DNA from: Sphingomonas sp. FARSPH
Lineage (GTDB): Bacteria > Pseudomonadota > Alphaproteobacteria > Sphingomonadales > Sphingomonadaceae
DNA: 64,000 bases
NCBI RefSeq assembly: GCF_003355005.1
Contig: NZ_CP029985.1
Location: 1,417,001-1,481,000 of the forward strand
Direction: 5' to 3'
This document shows positions 40,765 through 49,886 of the stretch, piece after piece; within the stretch, counting starts at the first letter, position 1; every line of letters begins with the position of its first letter. The translations under genes and the position numbers were made by a program. Below the pieces are notes generated by a model. That model made no database searches. It was not told the DNA's origin and saw only the letters and a program-made list of their open reading frames with translations.

Positions 40765-42085
40765 CGAAGACGCCGGTCAGTTCGGCGATGGCGTCGTCCA
40801 GCGACACCGTCTCGTCCGCGGCCTGCTTGATATATTCCATCACCACCGGGTGGCAGGCGATGGCGGCGTCGATCGCCGGGTCCGCGCCCGCACGATACGC
40901 GCCCATCAGCACCAGGTCGCGATTCTCCTCGTAGGTCGCCAGGTGCCGGCGCAGGACGCGCGCGGCGCGCAGATGATCGGCGCCGGTGATGTCGGTCATC
41001 ACGCGGCTGACGGAGGGGCCGATGTCGATCGCGGGATAGACGCCGCGCTCCGCGAGGTGGCGGTTGAGCACGATATGCCCGTCGAGGATCGAGCGGGCGG
41101 AGTCGACGACCGGGTCGTTGCCGTCGTCGCCGTCGGCGAGCACGGTGTAGATCGCGGTAATCGATCCGCCGGTGGTCACGTCGGTGCCCGCGCGCTCGAT
41201 CAGATTGGGCAGCATCGCAATGGCGGAGGGCGGATAGCCGCGCGCGGAGGCGGGCTCGCCCAGCGCCAGCCCGATCTCGCGCCCGGCGTGCGCGACGCGG
41301 GTCAGGCTGTCCATGATGAGCAGCACCTTCTTGCCCTCGGCGCGAAAGGCTTCGGCAATGGCGGTGGCGCGCAAGGCGCCGCGGATGCGCAGCACGGGGG
41401 AATGGTTGGCTGGCACCGCGACCACGACGGAGCGCGCGCGGGCAGCGCCGGCGACCTTCGTCTCGAGGAAATCGGCGACCTCGCGGGAGCGTTCGCCGAT
41501 CAGCCCGATGACGATGACGTCGGCCTTCGCCGCCTTCACCATCATGCCGAGCAGCACCGATTTGCCGACGCCCGAGCCCGCCATGATGCCGACGCGCTGA
41601 CCCTGGCCGATCGTCAGCAGGCCGTTGATCGCGCGCACGCCGACGTCGAGCGGCTGGAGCACGCGGCCGCGGTCGAGCGGCGATTGCAGCTTGCCGGCGA
41701 GCGGCCATTTGGCGGCACCGCGGATCGGGCCGAGGCCGTCGATCGGGCGACCCGCGCCATCGACGACGCGGCCGAGCAGGGCCTCGCCCACCTCCGCCTC
41801 GCCCGGGGGGCCGATCGGGCGCACCGGCGCCTTGGGCAGCAGCGGCGCGGGGCCGCCGAGGTTCATCAGCAACGTGCGACTGCCGCGAAAGCCGATCACC
41901 TCGGCTTCGACCTTGCTGTCGCCATGGCCGCCGATCTCGCAGACGGTGCCGACCGGCAACGACAGGCCGACCGCCTCCATCAACAACCCGTCGTAGGAGG
42001 CGAGGCGGCCCGACACCTTGGGCGCGGGGCGGAAATCGGCGATGCCGAGCTGGTCGAGATAATCGGCCGTGAAGCGGTTGAGCAT
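40757..42085 (-). CDS. fliI: Flagellar export ATPase FliI
   Basis: A 442-residue hexameric ATPase of the export apparatus, F1-like. Walker A is GSGVGKSVL (in IMAGSGVGKSVLLG), Walker B VLLIMDSLTRVAH, and the DxxDxx-like SITAIYTVLADGDDGNDPVVDSARSILDGHIVLNRHLAERGVYPAID signature of this family is complete. N-terminal beta-barrel residues about 1-90. It overlaps fliJ by 8 bases; 15 bases separate it from fliH. Confidence 0.96.
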   Translation of the reverse strand: MLNRFTADYLDQLGIADFRPAPKVSGRLASYDGLLMEAVGLSLPVGTVCEIGGHGDSKVEAEVIGFRGSRTLLMNLGGPAPLLPKAPVRPIGPPGEAEVGEALLGRVVDGAGRPIDGLGPIRGAAKWPLAGKLQSPLDRGRVLQPLDVGVRAINGLLTIGQGQRVGIMAGSGVGKSVLLGMMVKAAKADVIVIGLIGERSREVADFLETKVAGAARARSVVVAVPANHSPVLRIRGALRATAIAEAFRAEGKKVLLIMDSLTRVAHAGREIGLALGEPASARGYPPSAIAMLPNLIERAGTDVTTGGSITAIYTVLADGDDGNDPVVDSARSILDGHIVLNRHLAERGVYPAIDIGPSVSRVMTDITGADHLRAARVLRRHLATYEENRDLVLMGAYRAGADPAIDAAIACHPVVMEYIKQAADETVSLDDAIAELTGVFGG

Positions 42086-42100
42086 GGCGGCGGACGATTC

Positions 42101-42859
42101 TCAGAGGGCGGCAGGAGGAACGGGCACGCGGTCGATCGCCTGCGCCAGCTGTTCGAGCCACAATTCGGGGCCGTCCTCGACCAGGGTCGACGCGCTTTCG
42201 AGCACGAAGGCGCCGCGCGCGACCGCGGCGTCGCCGATCGCGAAGATCGATTTGGGCAGACTGCCCTCGACCAGCGGCAGGTCGGCGGGGTTGAGGCGCA
42301 GCATCGCCGATTCGCTGGCGTCGGCGAGCAGGTCGGCCGCCGCCTCGATCCGTCCCGCGAGCACGTCCGCGGCAATGCCCGTCTCGCCGACCAGGCGCGT
42401 CACCAGCAGCATCACCGTCTGGCGCAGCTGGCGCGCGATGCGCTCGCGGTCCAGCTGGTGCCCGTTGGCGAGCGCGGCGGCGAGTTCGACGAGCAACGCC
42501 TTGTCACGGTCGCCGCTCTCGCGCGTCGCGGCTGCTGCCGCCGCGAGCCCGTCGGCATAGCCGGCGGCATGCGCGGTCTCGATCGGGTCGATGAACGGCG
42601 TCGGCGCCGCCTCTGCGTCGAGCGGGTCCCAGCCTTCGGTGGGCCTGGTGCCGCCGTCGGCGGGGCTGAAATGCTTCGGCGTGACGGGGGCGTCGGCGCC
42701 CATCTCGCGCGCGATGCGATCCCACAGGTCGCGCGGCGTGAAGCCGGGGGCGGGAGACAGCGCGGCGGCGAGCAGATGCGGCTGCGCATCGTGTTTGGCG
42801 GCGAAGCCGGCGACGAAGCCCACGGGCGGCGTCGCGCGCGCGGCGAAGGCGTCAGACAT
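42101..42859 (-). CDS. fliH: Flagellar assembly protein FliH
   Basis: A 252-residue FliI regulator. A poorly conserved N-terminal half is followed by TAHAAGYADGLAAAAAATRESGDRDKALLVELAAALA, a helical stalk, and the C-terminal FliH/YscL-type domain (about 140-245, RIARQLRQTVMLLVTRLVGETGIAADVLAGRI, then LRLNPADLPLVEG). It overlaps fliG by 8 bases. Confidence 0.88.
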   Translation of the reverse strand: MSDAFAARATPPVGFVAGFAAKHDAQPHLLAAALSPAPGFTPRDLWDRIAREMGADAPVTPKHFSPADGGTRPTEGWDPLDAEAAPTPFIDPIETAHAAGYADGLAAAAAATRESGDRDKALLVELAAALANGHQLDRERIARQLRQTVMLLVTRLVGETGIAADVLAGRIEAAADLLADASESAMLRLNPADLPLVEGSLPKSIFAIGDAAVARGAFVLESASTLVEDGPELWLEQLAQAIDRVPVPPAAL

Positions 42860-43865
42860 AATCGTCGTCGCCCCCGCCCATCATGATCGTGCCGTCCTTC
42901 GCGAGGTTGCGCGCGACCGCGATCATCACCTTTTGCGCGTCGAGCACCTCGGCGAGCTTCATCGGCCCGCGCGCTTCCATCTCGTCGCGGATGCCGTCGG
43001 CGGCGCGCGCCGACATGCAGCCGAGGAAACGCTCGCGCGCGGCCTCGTCGACGCCCTTGAGCGCGCGCGACAGAATATCGCCGTCGACGTTGCGGATGAG
43101 CGTGCCGAGATTCTTGTCGTCCATGTCGAGCAGATTGTCGAAGACGAACATCGCCTCCTCGATCGCCTTGGCCACTTCCTTGTCGATCTTGAACAGCTTG
43201 GGCATGACGCGCTGCTCGGTCGCCTTGCGCGCGCCCTGCAGGATCTTCGCCGCCTCGCGCGTGCCACCCAGCGTCAGCCCGGCGGCGGTCGCGCCGCTGC
43301 GCCGGTTGGCGAGCAGCGTCTTCAGCGTCTCGATCGCATCGGGATTGATCGGGCCCAGCTTGGCGATGCGGTGCAGGATGTCGGGCTGCGACCCTTCGGG
43401 CAGCAGTTCGAGCACCTTGCCGCCGACCGTCGGGTCGAGATTGGCGATCACCACCGCGGCGATCTGCGGATGCTCCTTCTCGATCATCGAGGCGATCTCG
43501 GGCGCGTCAAGCCAGTTCAGGATTTCGAGGCCGCAGGCGGCGTCGGCGGGCGTGATGCGCGCCAGGATGCTGCCCGCCTTCTCGTCGCCGAGCGCGCGGG
43601 TCATCAGCGCCTCGACCTTCGAGCGCGGGTCGAACGATACGCCGGTACGCTCGCGCGCCTTGCCGGTGAAATCGTCGAGCACCGCCTCCATCTCCTCCTC
43701 GGAAACGTCGGCGACGTTGAGCATGGCGACGCCCAGCTCGCGCACCTCCTCGGGGTCGAGCTTCTGGAGCATCGCAGCGGCTTCTTCCTCGTCGACCAGC
43801 ATCATCAGCACCGCGGCGCGTTCGACGCCGGAGAAACTGCGCGGGGCGGTGGCAAGCTCGCTCAC
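42852..43865 (-). CDS. fliG: Flagellar motor switch protein FliG
   Basis: A 337-residue torque-generating C-ring protein. N-domain FSGVERAAVLMMLVDEEEAAAMLQKLDPEEV; middle domain EKEHPQIAAVVIANLDPTVGGKVLELLPE (the EHPQ motif); C-domain IEEAMFVFDNLLDMDDKNLGTLIRNVDGDILSRALKG, with the charged torque helix, ending in a Gly/Asp tail. The start overlaps the fliF stop (ATGA). Confidence 0.96.
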   Translation of the reverse strand: MSELATAPRSFSGVERAAVLMMLVDEEEAAAMLQKLDPEEVRELGVAMLNVADVSEEEMEAVLDDFTGKARERTGVSFDPRSKVEALMTRALGDEKAGSILARITPADAACGLEILNWLDAPEIASMIEKEHPQIAAVVIANLDPTVGGKVLELLPEGSQPDILHRIAKLGPINPDAIETLKTLLANRRSGATAAGLTLGGTREAAKILQGARKATEQRVMPKLFKIDKEVAKAIEEAMFVFDNLLDMDDKNLGTLIRNVDGDILSRALKGVDEAARERFLGCMSARAADGIRDEMEARGPMKLAEVLDAQKVMIAVARNLAKDGTIMMGGGDDDYV

Positions 43866-45565
43866 TTGGCGTCACCCTTCATCATGTCGCGCAGCGCCAG
43901 CGCGGCGCGCGCGGGATTGTCGCGGGTGAAGCCGCGCACCGCGCCGATCCGGTCGTCGATGCTGACGCTGTCCTCGAGCTGTTCGAGGCCGACGGGATGG
44001 TGGACGGTGATGCCCTCCGCGGCGAGGGCCGCCGCGGTGCTGCCATCGGCGGCGCCGATCGGCAGCGCACCCGCCGTCTTCGCATCCTCGCGCTTCTTCA
44101 TCAGACCCTTGGCGAGCGGACGCACGCCGAGCAGCAGGACGAGCAGCGCGATCAGGATCGCGGTCAGGTTGCGCGCCAGCACCGGCAGCCAGGCGTTGTC
44201 GTACCATTTGAGTGCGGCGACGTCGGTCGGATCGGCGAACTTGCGGCTGATGACGGTCACCTGGTCGGCGCGCGCCTGGTCATATCCGACCGCGCTCTTC
44301 ACCAGGTCGGTGATCTGGCCGATCTCCATCGCGGTGCGCTTGCCCGTCGCGGGATCGCGCAGCAGCACGGCGACCGACAGGCGCTTGACCGTGCCGGGCG
44401 CGTTGCGCGTCACCGACACTTCCTTGCCCAGGTCATAGGCGCGCTGGAAGCTGTCGGTCTGCTTGTTGGGGTTGGGGGCGGGGCCACCCGCGACCGGCGC
44501 CGGATCGGGCGTCGCCGGCTGGCCGCTCGCGCCGTTCGCGGGCTGCGGCGTCGACAGCTGGCTGGCGGGCGGCGGCGTGTTGCTGAGCGCCCCCGGGATG
44601 CCGCCCGGCGTCGCCGGCGCGGCCGCCTGGTTGCCCGTCCAGTTGCCCGTCTCGGCGCGCAGCGCGCCGGTCTTGTCGTAGCTTTCGCGCGTCGCCTGCG
44701 TCTCGTCCAGGTTGATGTCGGCCTGTACCTCGGTGGTGAAATTGCCCGCGCCGACCAGCGGGGTCAGCAGCTGCGTCAGCTGCTGGCGCACCTTGTCCTC
44801 GGTCTGGCGCTGCACCGCGAGGCGCTTGTCGCTGTCGCTGCCCGCACCCGCGCCGCCGGGCTTGGAGAGGAGCGTGCCCATCTGGTCGACGACGGAGACG
44901 CTTTCGGGCTTCATGCCCGGCACCGACGAGGCGACGAGGTTGATGATCGACTGGACCTGCGCGTCGCTCAGCGAACGGCCGCCCTGCAGTTTCAGGATGA
45001 CAGAGGCGGACGGGCTGGCATTGTCGCGCACGAACACCGATTGCTCGGGCGTCGCGAGATGGACACGCGCCTCGGCGACCGCGTCGATCTCCTCGATCGA
45101 CCGCGCGATCTCCGTCTCGCGCGCCTGGCGCAGGCGTTCGCCCTCGACGGCGCGGCTGACGCCCATCGGCAACTGGTCGAGGATGGCGTAGCCACCGGGC
45201 GCCGCCTTGGGCAGGCCCTGACCCGCCAGCAGCATGCGCGCCTTGCTGTATTTGTCCTCGTCGACGGTCAGCGCGCCGGTGCCATCGTCGATATGGCTGG
45301 AGATGCCCGCCTGGGTCAGCGCGCTGGTCACGGCCTGCTTGTCGGCATCGGTGAGGTTGGTGAACAGCGTTTTCTGCGTCGGCGTGGAGAAGGTCATCCA
45401 CGCGAGCGCGGCGGCGGCGATCAGGCCGACCAGCATCGCCATCGGCAGGCTGCGCCGCACCGCGGGCTGCGCGAGCACGCCCTTGATCTGGAGGAAGGGG
45501 TTGGCGAACTTTTCCGGCAGGTTGGCCGAAGGCGTCGCGGGCGTGGTGGTGAGGGCAGTGCTCAT
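43862..45565 (-). CDS. fliF: Flagellar MS-ring protein FliF
   Basis: A 567-residue ring-forming membrane protein. Membrane helix 1 at about 42-62; ring-building motifs with LTDADKQAVTSALTQAGISSHIDDGTGALTVDEDKYSKARMLLAGQGLP; a Ser/Pro/Ala-rich disordered insert at about 320-390; membrane helix 2 at about 455-475 (NLTAILIALLVLLLGVRPL); the FliG-binding C-terminus at about 530-567 (DDRIGAVRGFTRDNPARAALALRDMMKG). Separated from fliE by 6 bases. Confidence 0.96.
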   Translation of the reverse strand: MSTALTTTPATPSANLPEKFANPFLQIKGVLAQPAVRRSLPMAMLVGLIAAAALAWMTFSTPTQKTLFTNLTDADKQAVTSALTQAGISSHIDDGTGALTVDEDKYSKARMLLAGQGLPKAAPGGYAILDQLPMGVSRAVEGERLRQARETEIARSIEEIDAVAEARVHLATPEQSVFVRDNASPSASVILKLQGGRSLSDAQVQSIINLVASSVPGMKPESVSVVDQMGTLLSKPGGAGAGSDSDKRLAVQRQTEDKVRQQLTQLLTPLVGAGNFTTEVQADINLDETQATRESYDKTGALRAETGNWTGNQAAAPATPGGIPGALSNTPPPASQLSTPQPANGASGQPATPDPAPVAGGPAPNPNKQTDSFQRAYDLGKEVSVTRNAPGTVKRLSVAVLLRDPATGKRTAMEIGQITDLVKSAVGYDQARADQVTVISRKFADPTDVAALKWYDNAWLPVLARNLTAILIALLVLLLGVRPLAKGLMKKREDAKTAGALPIGAADGSTAAALAAEGITVHHPVGLEQLEDSVSIDDRIGAVRGFTRDNPARAALALRDMMKGDAK

Positions 45566-45571
45566 CGCGCG

Positions 45572-45943
45572 TTACACCGGCATGCTCATGATGTCCTTAT
45601 AGGCGGACAACAGTTTATTGCGGACTTGCAGCGTGGCCTCGAAGCCGACGGACGCCTGCTGGCGGGCGAGCATCACCTTGGCGATGTCGACGGTCTCGCC
45701 GCGTTCGTAGCTTTCGGAGAGCGCGCTGGCCTTGTTCTGGCCGTCGTTGACGCTCTTCAATGCATCCTGCAGCGTGTCGGCGAAGCTCGTCGGCTTGGCC
45801 GCGCCGCCGGTCGCCTGCGCGCCGTCGACGGGGCCGCCCGAACCGGCGCGGGCCAGCGCCTGGTTGCGTTCGAGGATCTGCGCGCGCAGCGCCATGACGC
45901 GGTCGACGCCCATCGCGCCGCCGATGCCGGAGACGCCGCTCAT
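45572..45943 (-). CDS. fliE: Flagellar hook-basal body complex protein FliE
   Basis: A 123-residue MS-ring/rod adaptor. The conserved core is TSFADTLQDALKSVNDGQNKASALSESYERGETVDIAKVMLARQQASVGFEATLQVRNKLLSAYKDIMSMPV, ending with the canonical AYKDIM-MPV. It overlaps the activator gene stop by 4 bases and starts the structural operon. Confidence 0.95.
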   Translation of the reverse strand: MSGVSGIGGAMGVDRVMALRAQILERNQALARAGSGGPVDGAQATGGAAKPTSFADTLQDALKSVNDGQNKASALSESYERGETVDIAKVMLARQQASVGFEATLQVRNKLLSAYKDIMSMPV

Positions 45944-47262
45944 GCCGACACCGCCATGCTAGCGGGGCGGGCGAGGTCTTCGCCCTGCTCGCGTGCCTTG
46001 GCGAGGCGGTAGCGCAGCGTGCGTTCGGAAATGCCCAGGCGGCGCGCGGTCTCGATCCGGCTGCCGCCGCACGCGGCCAGCGTCTCGCGGATCGCCTGGA
46101 ATTCGCTCATCTGCACGACGTTGCCCAGGGTGGCGGGCTCGGTCGGGACGGCGGCGAGCGGCGCGGCCGGCATGCGCAGCGGCACGACCTGCGCCGCATG
46201 CGTCTGGTGGAAGGTGAAGCTGATCGGCCGGTCGAACACGATATGGCTCGCCTCGATCGTGTCGCCCGCCGCGAACAGCAACGCGCGCTGGATGACGTTT
46301 TCGAGCTCGCGGACGTTGCCCGGCCATTCGTGACGCATCAGCGTCTCGATCGCCTCCGCGGTCGGCCACGGCACGACCTGGCGGTTGCCGGCGTGGCGCA
46401 GGATCATCGTCGCGGCGAGCGCGGGAATGTCCTGCGGCCGCTCGGCGAGCGGCTTGGTCGCGAGCGGGAAGACCGACAGGCGGTAGTAGAGATCGGCGCG
46501 GAACCGGCCCGCGGCGACTTCGCCCTGCAGGTCGCGGTTGGCGCAGGCGATGACGCGCACGTCGACCGCCTGCGGCTGGCTCGCGCCGATCGGCACGACC
46601 TCGCGTTCCTGTAGCACGCGCAGCAATTTGGCCTGCAGCTGGATCGGCATCTCGGCGATCTCGTCGAGCAGGATGGTGCCGCCGTCGGCGGCGCGGAAGA
46701 AGCCCTCGCCGCCCGACGAGGCGCCGGTGAACGCGCCCTTCTGATGCCCGAACAGCAGCGCCTCGAGCATCGTCTCGGGCAATGCGGCGCAGTTGATCGC
46801 GACGAACGGGCCGTTCCTGCGGGGGGAATTGTTGTGGATCGCGCGCGCCAGCACTTCCTTGCCGGTGCCGGTCGGCCCGTTGATGAGGACGGTGATGTCC
46901 GCCTGCGCGACGCGTTCGGCGAGCGCGAGCAGCGCCAGGCTCTCGGGATCGGCGGCGGTCGGCGTCTCGGGCCCCGCCAGCAGCGCGCGGACGAAGCCGT
47001 TGCCGACCGCGGTGTCGTTGGGGCCGAAGGCGATGCGCGCCGGATTGCCGTCGACCGACGGCACGACATGGCGGCCGTCCTCGCCCAGCACGACGGTGCG
47101 CGCCGCGGCGGGCGGCACTTCGCCGTCCGCGATCAGGAACATGTCGGCCGCGCCCGGCCGGGCCGAATCGGCGGTGCCGATCGCGAAACCCTGTGCCCGC
47201 AGACTCGATACGAGTGCGTAACGGCGAGCGGAAACGGCGGCGGAAGGAAAAATCGAACGCAT
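45940..47262 (-). CDS. Sigma-54-dependent flagellar transcriptional activator (FlbD/FleQ-type)
   Basis: A 440-residue enhancer-binding protein. The N-terminal 120 residues do not form a recognisable receiver (no clear acidic phosphorylation site). The AAA+ domain at about 125-360 has Walker A NGPTGTGKEV, the sigma-54-contacting loop GAFTGAS and Walker B GGTILLDEIAEM. The C-terminal Fis-type HTH reads SEFQAIRETLAACGGSRIETARRLGISERTLRYRLAK. It is placed directly upstream of fliE with an ATGA overlap, so it is expressed with the operon it probably controls; flagellar -24/-12 promoters in this window are its likely targets. Nearest functional model: Caulobacter FlbD. Confidence 0.92.
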   Translation of the reverse strand: MRSIFPSAAVSARRYALVSSLRAQGFAIGTADSARPGAADMFLIADGEVPPAAARTVVLGEDGRHVVPSVDGNPARIAFGPNDTAVGNGFVRALLAGPETPTAADPESLALLALAERVAQADITVLINGPTGTGKEVLARAIHNNSPRRNGPFVAINCAALPETMLEALLFGHQKGAFTGASSGGEGFFRAADGGTILLDEIAEMPIQLQAKLLRVLQEREVVPIGASQPQAVDVRVIACANRDLQGEVAAGRFRADLYYRLSVFPLATKPLAERPQDIPALAATMILRHAGNRQVVPWPTAEAIETLMRHEWPGNVRELENVIQRALLFAAGDTIEASHIVFDRPISFTFHQTHAAQVVPLRMPAAPLAAVPTEPATLGNVVQMSEFQAIRETLAACGGSRIETARRLGISERTLRYRLAKAREQGEDLARPASMAVSA

Positions 47263-47330
47263 GCTTATCCCCCAAGGATGCAGCGTTCTTGCGGCAAGGT
47301 TGGTAAACACGCCGTTAAAGCGGCAGCCGG

Positions 47331-47350
47331 CCCGGCAAAATATTTCCGGG
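47331..47350. promoter_or_regulatory. Candidate activator-binding dyad between activator gene and fliC
   Basis: CCCGGCAAAATATTTCCGGG: 8 of 10 base pairs of the dyad match, with CGGCAA on one side like the CGGCAA/TTGCCG sites upstream of flgB. It lies 69 bases from the activator start codon and about 95 bases upstream of the fliC promoter, suiting autoregulation. Confidence 0.45.
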
Positions 47351-47444
47351 CGCGCGCGTGCCTTTGCGCGGGGTCTTATATCCACGCTCCGCACGGTTTT
47401 GCCGGATTGCCGGCGGCCGCCCCGATCGCGGCATTTTTTTCCGC

Positions 47445-47471
47445 TTAAGCCCGGATTTGCGCGGTCGTTAT
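47445..47471 (+). promoter_or_regulatory. FliA (sigma-28) promoter of fliC
   Basis: TTAAGCCC-N11-GTCGTTAT, 8-11-8 spacing as for fliD and flgM. Match to the -35 TAAA is partial. The leader to the fliC ATG would be about 60 bases and carries a CAAGGAG ribosome-binding site. Confidence 0.5.
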
Positions 47472-47537
47472 CCCCTGTGACGGCTCGGCCCTCCGCTCAG
47501 GGGGCGGCGGGAAGGCCGTAGCACAAGGAGACATCAC

Positions 47538-48605
47538 ATGACTGTCATCGGTACCAACATCGCGTCGCTGCGGGCGACCAATGCCAATGCGGCCGCGAAC
47601 ATGTCGCTGCAGACCTCGATGGAGCGTCTGTCGACCGGCAAGCGCATCAACTCGGCCAAGGACGATGCCGCCGGCCTCGCCATCTCGACCAACATGAATG
47701 CTCAGATCAAGGGCATGAACCAGGCGGTCCGCAACGCCAACGACGGCATCAGCATGGCGCAGACCGCTGAAGGCGCGCTGGGCGAAGTCAGCAACATGCT
47801 GCAGCGCGTCCGCGAGCTGGGCGTGCAGTCGGCTTCGGGCACCTACAGTGCCTCGGACCGCACCAACCTGCAGGCCGAAGTCACGCAGCTGACGCAGCAG
47901 ATCAAGGACACGCTGACCAACACCAAGTTCAACGGTAACGCGGTGTTCGATACGTCGGCGGCCAGCACGACGCCGACGGCGACCGGCGGCCTCGCCGGCG
48001 GCACCACCACCAATATCCAGACCGGCGCCGACGCCAACCTGACGGTTGCGATCAAGATCAACAACACCAGCACGGCGAACCTCGTCACGTCGGCTACCGG
48101 TACGCTGGCGACCAACACCGCCGCCGGCACCAAGACCATGACGATGGACGACTACATTGCCGGCGCGACCGTCAACGGCACGGCGATCACCGCCGACCAG
48201 GTCGGCCAGACGCTGAACCAGACGGCGACGGACAAGCAGTTCAAGGCGGATGCCGTCCAGGGGACCAACGGTTTCCTCGCCAAGGCGACCGACCTGTCGG
48301 CCCAGCTCGACGTGACCAGCGCGACCAGCTCGACGGCGACGATCAACTTCGTCGACAAGTTCCAGTCGACGGTCAGCACGGTCCGCGCCAACCTGGGCGC
48401 CGCGCAGAACCGCCTGCAGTCGGTCGTCAACAACCTGACCACCAACGCGACCAACCTGACGGACGCAAAGAGCCGCATCGAAGACGCGGACTTCTCGACC
48501 GAGACGACCGCGCTCGCCAAGGCGCAGATCCTCAGCCAGGCGTCGACCGCGATGCTGGCGCAGGCCAACCAGTCGCAGCAGGGCGTGCTCAAGCTGCTCC
48601 AGTAA
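47538..48605 (+). CDS. fliC: Flagellin
   Basis: A 355-residue filament subunit. N-terminal D0/D1: TVIGTNIASLRATNANAAANMSLQTSMERLSTGKRINSAKDDAAGLAISTNM. C-terminal D1/D0: SRIEDADFSTETTALAKAQILSQASTAMLAQANQSQQGVLKLLQ. The central D2 (about 150-250) is short, Thr/Ala-rich and without Cys. AAGGAG lies 8 bases before the ATG. It is monocistronic with its own promoter and terminator, divergent from the activator gene. Only one flagellin is seen in the window. Confidence 0.97.
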   Translation: MTVIGTNIASLRATNANAAANMSLQTSMERLSTGKRINSAKDDAAGLAISTNMNAQIKGMNQAVRNANDGISMAQTAEGALGEVSNMLQRVRELGVQSASGTYSASDRTNLQAEVTQLTQQIKDTLTNTKFNGNAVFDTSAASTTPTATGGLAGGTTTNIQTGADANLTVAIKINNTSTANLVTSATGTLATNTAAGTKTMTMDDYIAGATVNGTAITADQVGQTLNQTATDKQFKADAVQGTNGFLAKATDLSAQLDVTSATSSTATINFVDKFQSTVSTVRANLGAAQNRLQSVVNNLTTNATNLTDAKSRIEDADFSTETTALAKAQILSQASTAMLAQANQSQQGVLKLLQ

Positions 48606-48685
48606 TCCGGCGCGGCGCCGGCACCGCCCCCCAAGGGTTTCGGCGCCGACGGACCCGCTCTTCCCCCAAGGAGAGCCGGACACGA

Positions 48686-48715
48686 AACCCCGGTGGCATC
48701 CGCCACCGGGGTTTT
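48686..48715 (+). terminator. fliC intrinsic terminator
   Basis: AACCCCGGTGG (48686-48696), loop CATCCG, CCACCGGGGTT (48703-48713) followed by TTCC. A perfect 11-bp stem; an A run precedes and a T run follows, so it can also work for the convergent HxlR gene. Confidence 0.85.
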
Positions 48716-48722
48716 CCCGCAT

Positions 48723-49133
48723 TCAGGGCACTGCCGTCGCCGCGTCGCCGAACGCCGCGCGCGCTGCCAGGATCGCGCCCAGATTCGCCTCTGCCCAGCG
48801 GATCACCGGCATCATCTCGCCGACGAGGCCCCGGCCCAGCGGGGTCAGGGCATAATCGACCGCGACCGGTGACGTCGCATGCACGGTGCGCACCACCAGC
48901 CCGTCGCGTTCCAACCCCTTGAGCACCTGCGCCAGCACTTTTTGCGAGATGCCGCCGATCGCGCGGCGCAACGCGTTGAACCGGCATGCCCCGTCGGCGA
49001 GGTGGAGCAGGATCAGCATCGCCCATTTGTCGCCGATCCGGTCGAGCACCTGGCGCGTCGGGCAGGCGGGATCGCGCGCGTCGCCCGCGGGCGGCCGATC
49101 CGGTTGCGGGTCGCGTGGCGGCAAGGATGCCAT
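48723..49133 (-). CDS. HxlR family transcriptional regulator
   Basis: A 136-residue MarR-superfamily winged-helix repressor of the HxlR type: DPACPTRQVLDRIGDKWAMLILLHLADGACRFNALRRAIGGISQKVLAQVLKGLERDGLVVRTV, the family hallmark with the N-terminal Cys (CPTR) that in relatives senses reactive electrophiles, and YALTPLGRGL. The start at 49133 is chosen because AAGGA sits 8 bases upstream. It is divergent from an NAD(P)-binding protein gene, the layout in which HxlR regulators control the neighbour. Confidence 0.88.
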   Translation of the reverse strand: MASLPPRDPQPDRPPAGDARDPACPTRQVLDRIGDKWAMLILLHLADGACRFNALRRAIGGISQKVLAQVLKGLERDGLVVRTVHATSPVAVDYALTPLGRGLVGEMMPVIRWAEANLGAILAARAAFGDAATAVP

Positions 49134-49240
49134 GGCCGGTTTCCTTCGCGTCATCTGGTGGCGGCGCGGTGCCTTCTAGGCGGAGCGCGTCGCGGTCGCT
49201 ACCTGGTATCGATCGGAAACCATCAGGGACAGGCACCATC

Positions 49241-49849
49241 ATGCAGATCGCCGTCGTCGGCGCCACCGGGCGCGCCGGATCGTCCATCACCCGCGAACTC
49301 GCGCGTCGCGGTCATCGCGTCACCGCGCTCGCCCGCACGCCGGATGTGCTGGCCGGGATCGACGGCGTCACGCCCGTCGCGGCCGATGCGACCGACCCGC
49401 ACGCGCTCGCCGCGCACCTTGCCGGGCACGATGCGGCGATCAGCGCGCTGATGTTCGTGACGATGCCGGCGGCCGTGTTGATCGACGCGGTGCGTGCCTC
49501 GGGCGTGCGGCGCTATCTCGTCGTCGGCGGGGCGGGCAGTCTGGAGGTCGCGCCGGGGGCGCGGCTGATCGACCAGCCGGGGTTTCCGGCCGAATATCGC
49601 GCGGAGGCGGAGGCCGGCGCGGCGTTCCTCGATACGCTGCGCGGTGTCGACGATCTCGACTGGACCTATCTGTCGCCCTCGGCGCTGTTCTTCGAAGGGC
49701 CGCGGACGGGCCACTTCCGTCTTGGTGGCGACCGGCTGTTGGTCGGCGACGCCGGCAGCAGCATCAGCTTTGCCGATTATGCGATCGCGATGGCCGACGA
49801 GGTCGAAACGCCCGCGCACGTCAGGCAGCGCTTTACCGTCGGCTATTGA
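49241..49849 (+). CDS. NAD(P)-binding oxidoreductase, atypical SDR
   Basis: A 202-residue NmrA/YwnB-like atypical short-chain dehydrogenase fold. The nucleotide loop is MQIAVVGATGRAGSSITRELARRGHRV; a GGAGS segment follows RYLVVGGAGSLEV; DWTYLSPSALFFEGPRTGHFRLGG is the usual substrate-side motif. The N-terminal TGxxGxxG form implies NADP binding. Whether it is an enzyme or a redox sensor is unknown. It is probably regulated by the divergent HxlR gene (inference). It interrupts the flagellar cluster. Confidence 0.85.
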   Translation: MQIAVVGATGRAGSSITRELARRGHRVTALARTPDVLAGIDGVTPVAADATDPHALAAHLAGHDAAISALMFVTMPAAVLIDAVRASGVRRYLVVGGAGSLEVAPGARLIDQPGFPAEYRAEAEAGAAFLDTLRGVDDLDWTYLSPSALFFEGPRTGHFRLGGDRLLVGDAGSSISFADYAIAMADEVETPAHVRQRFTVGY

Positions 49850-49886
49850 AGGAAGCGGCGCGGCAGCGCGCAGCCGGGGCGGGCGC

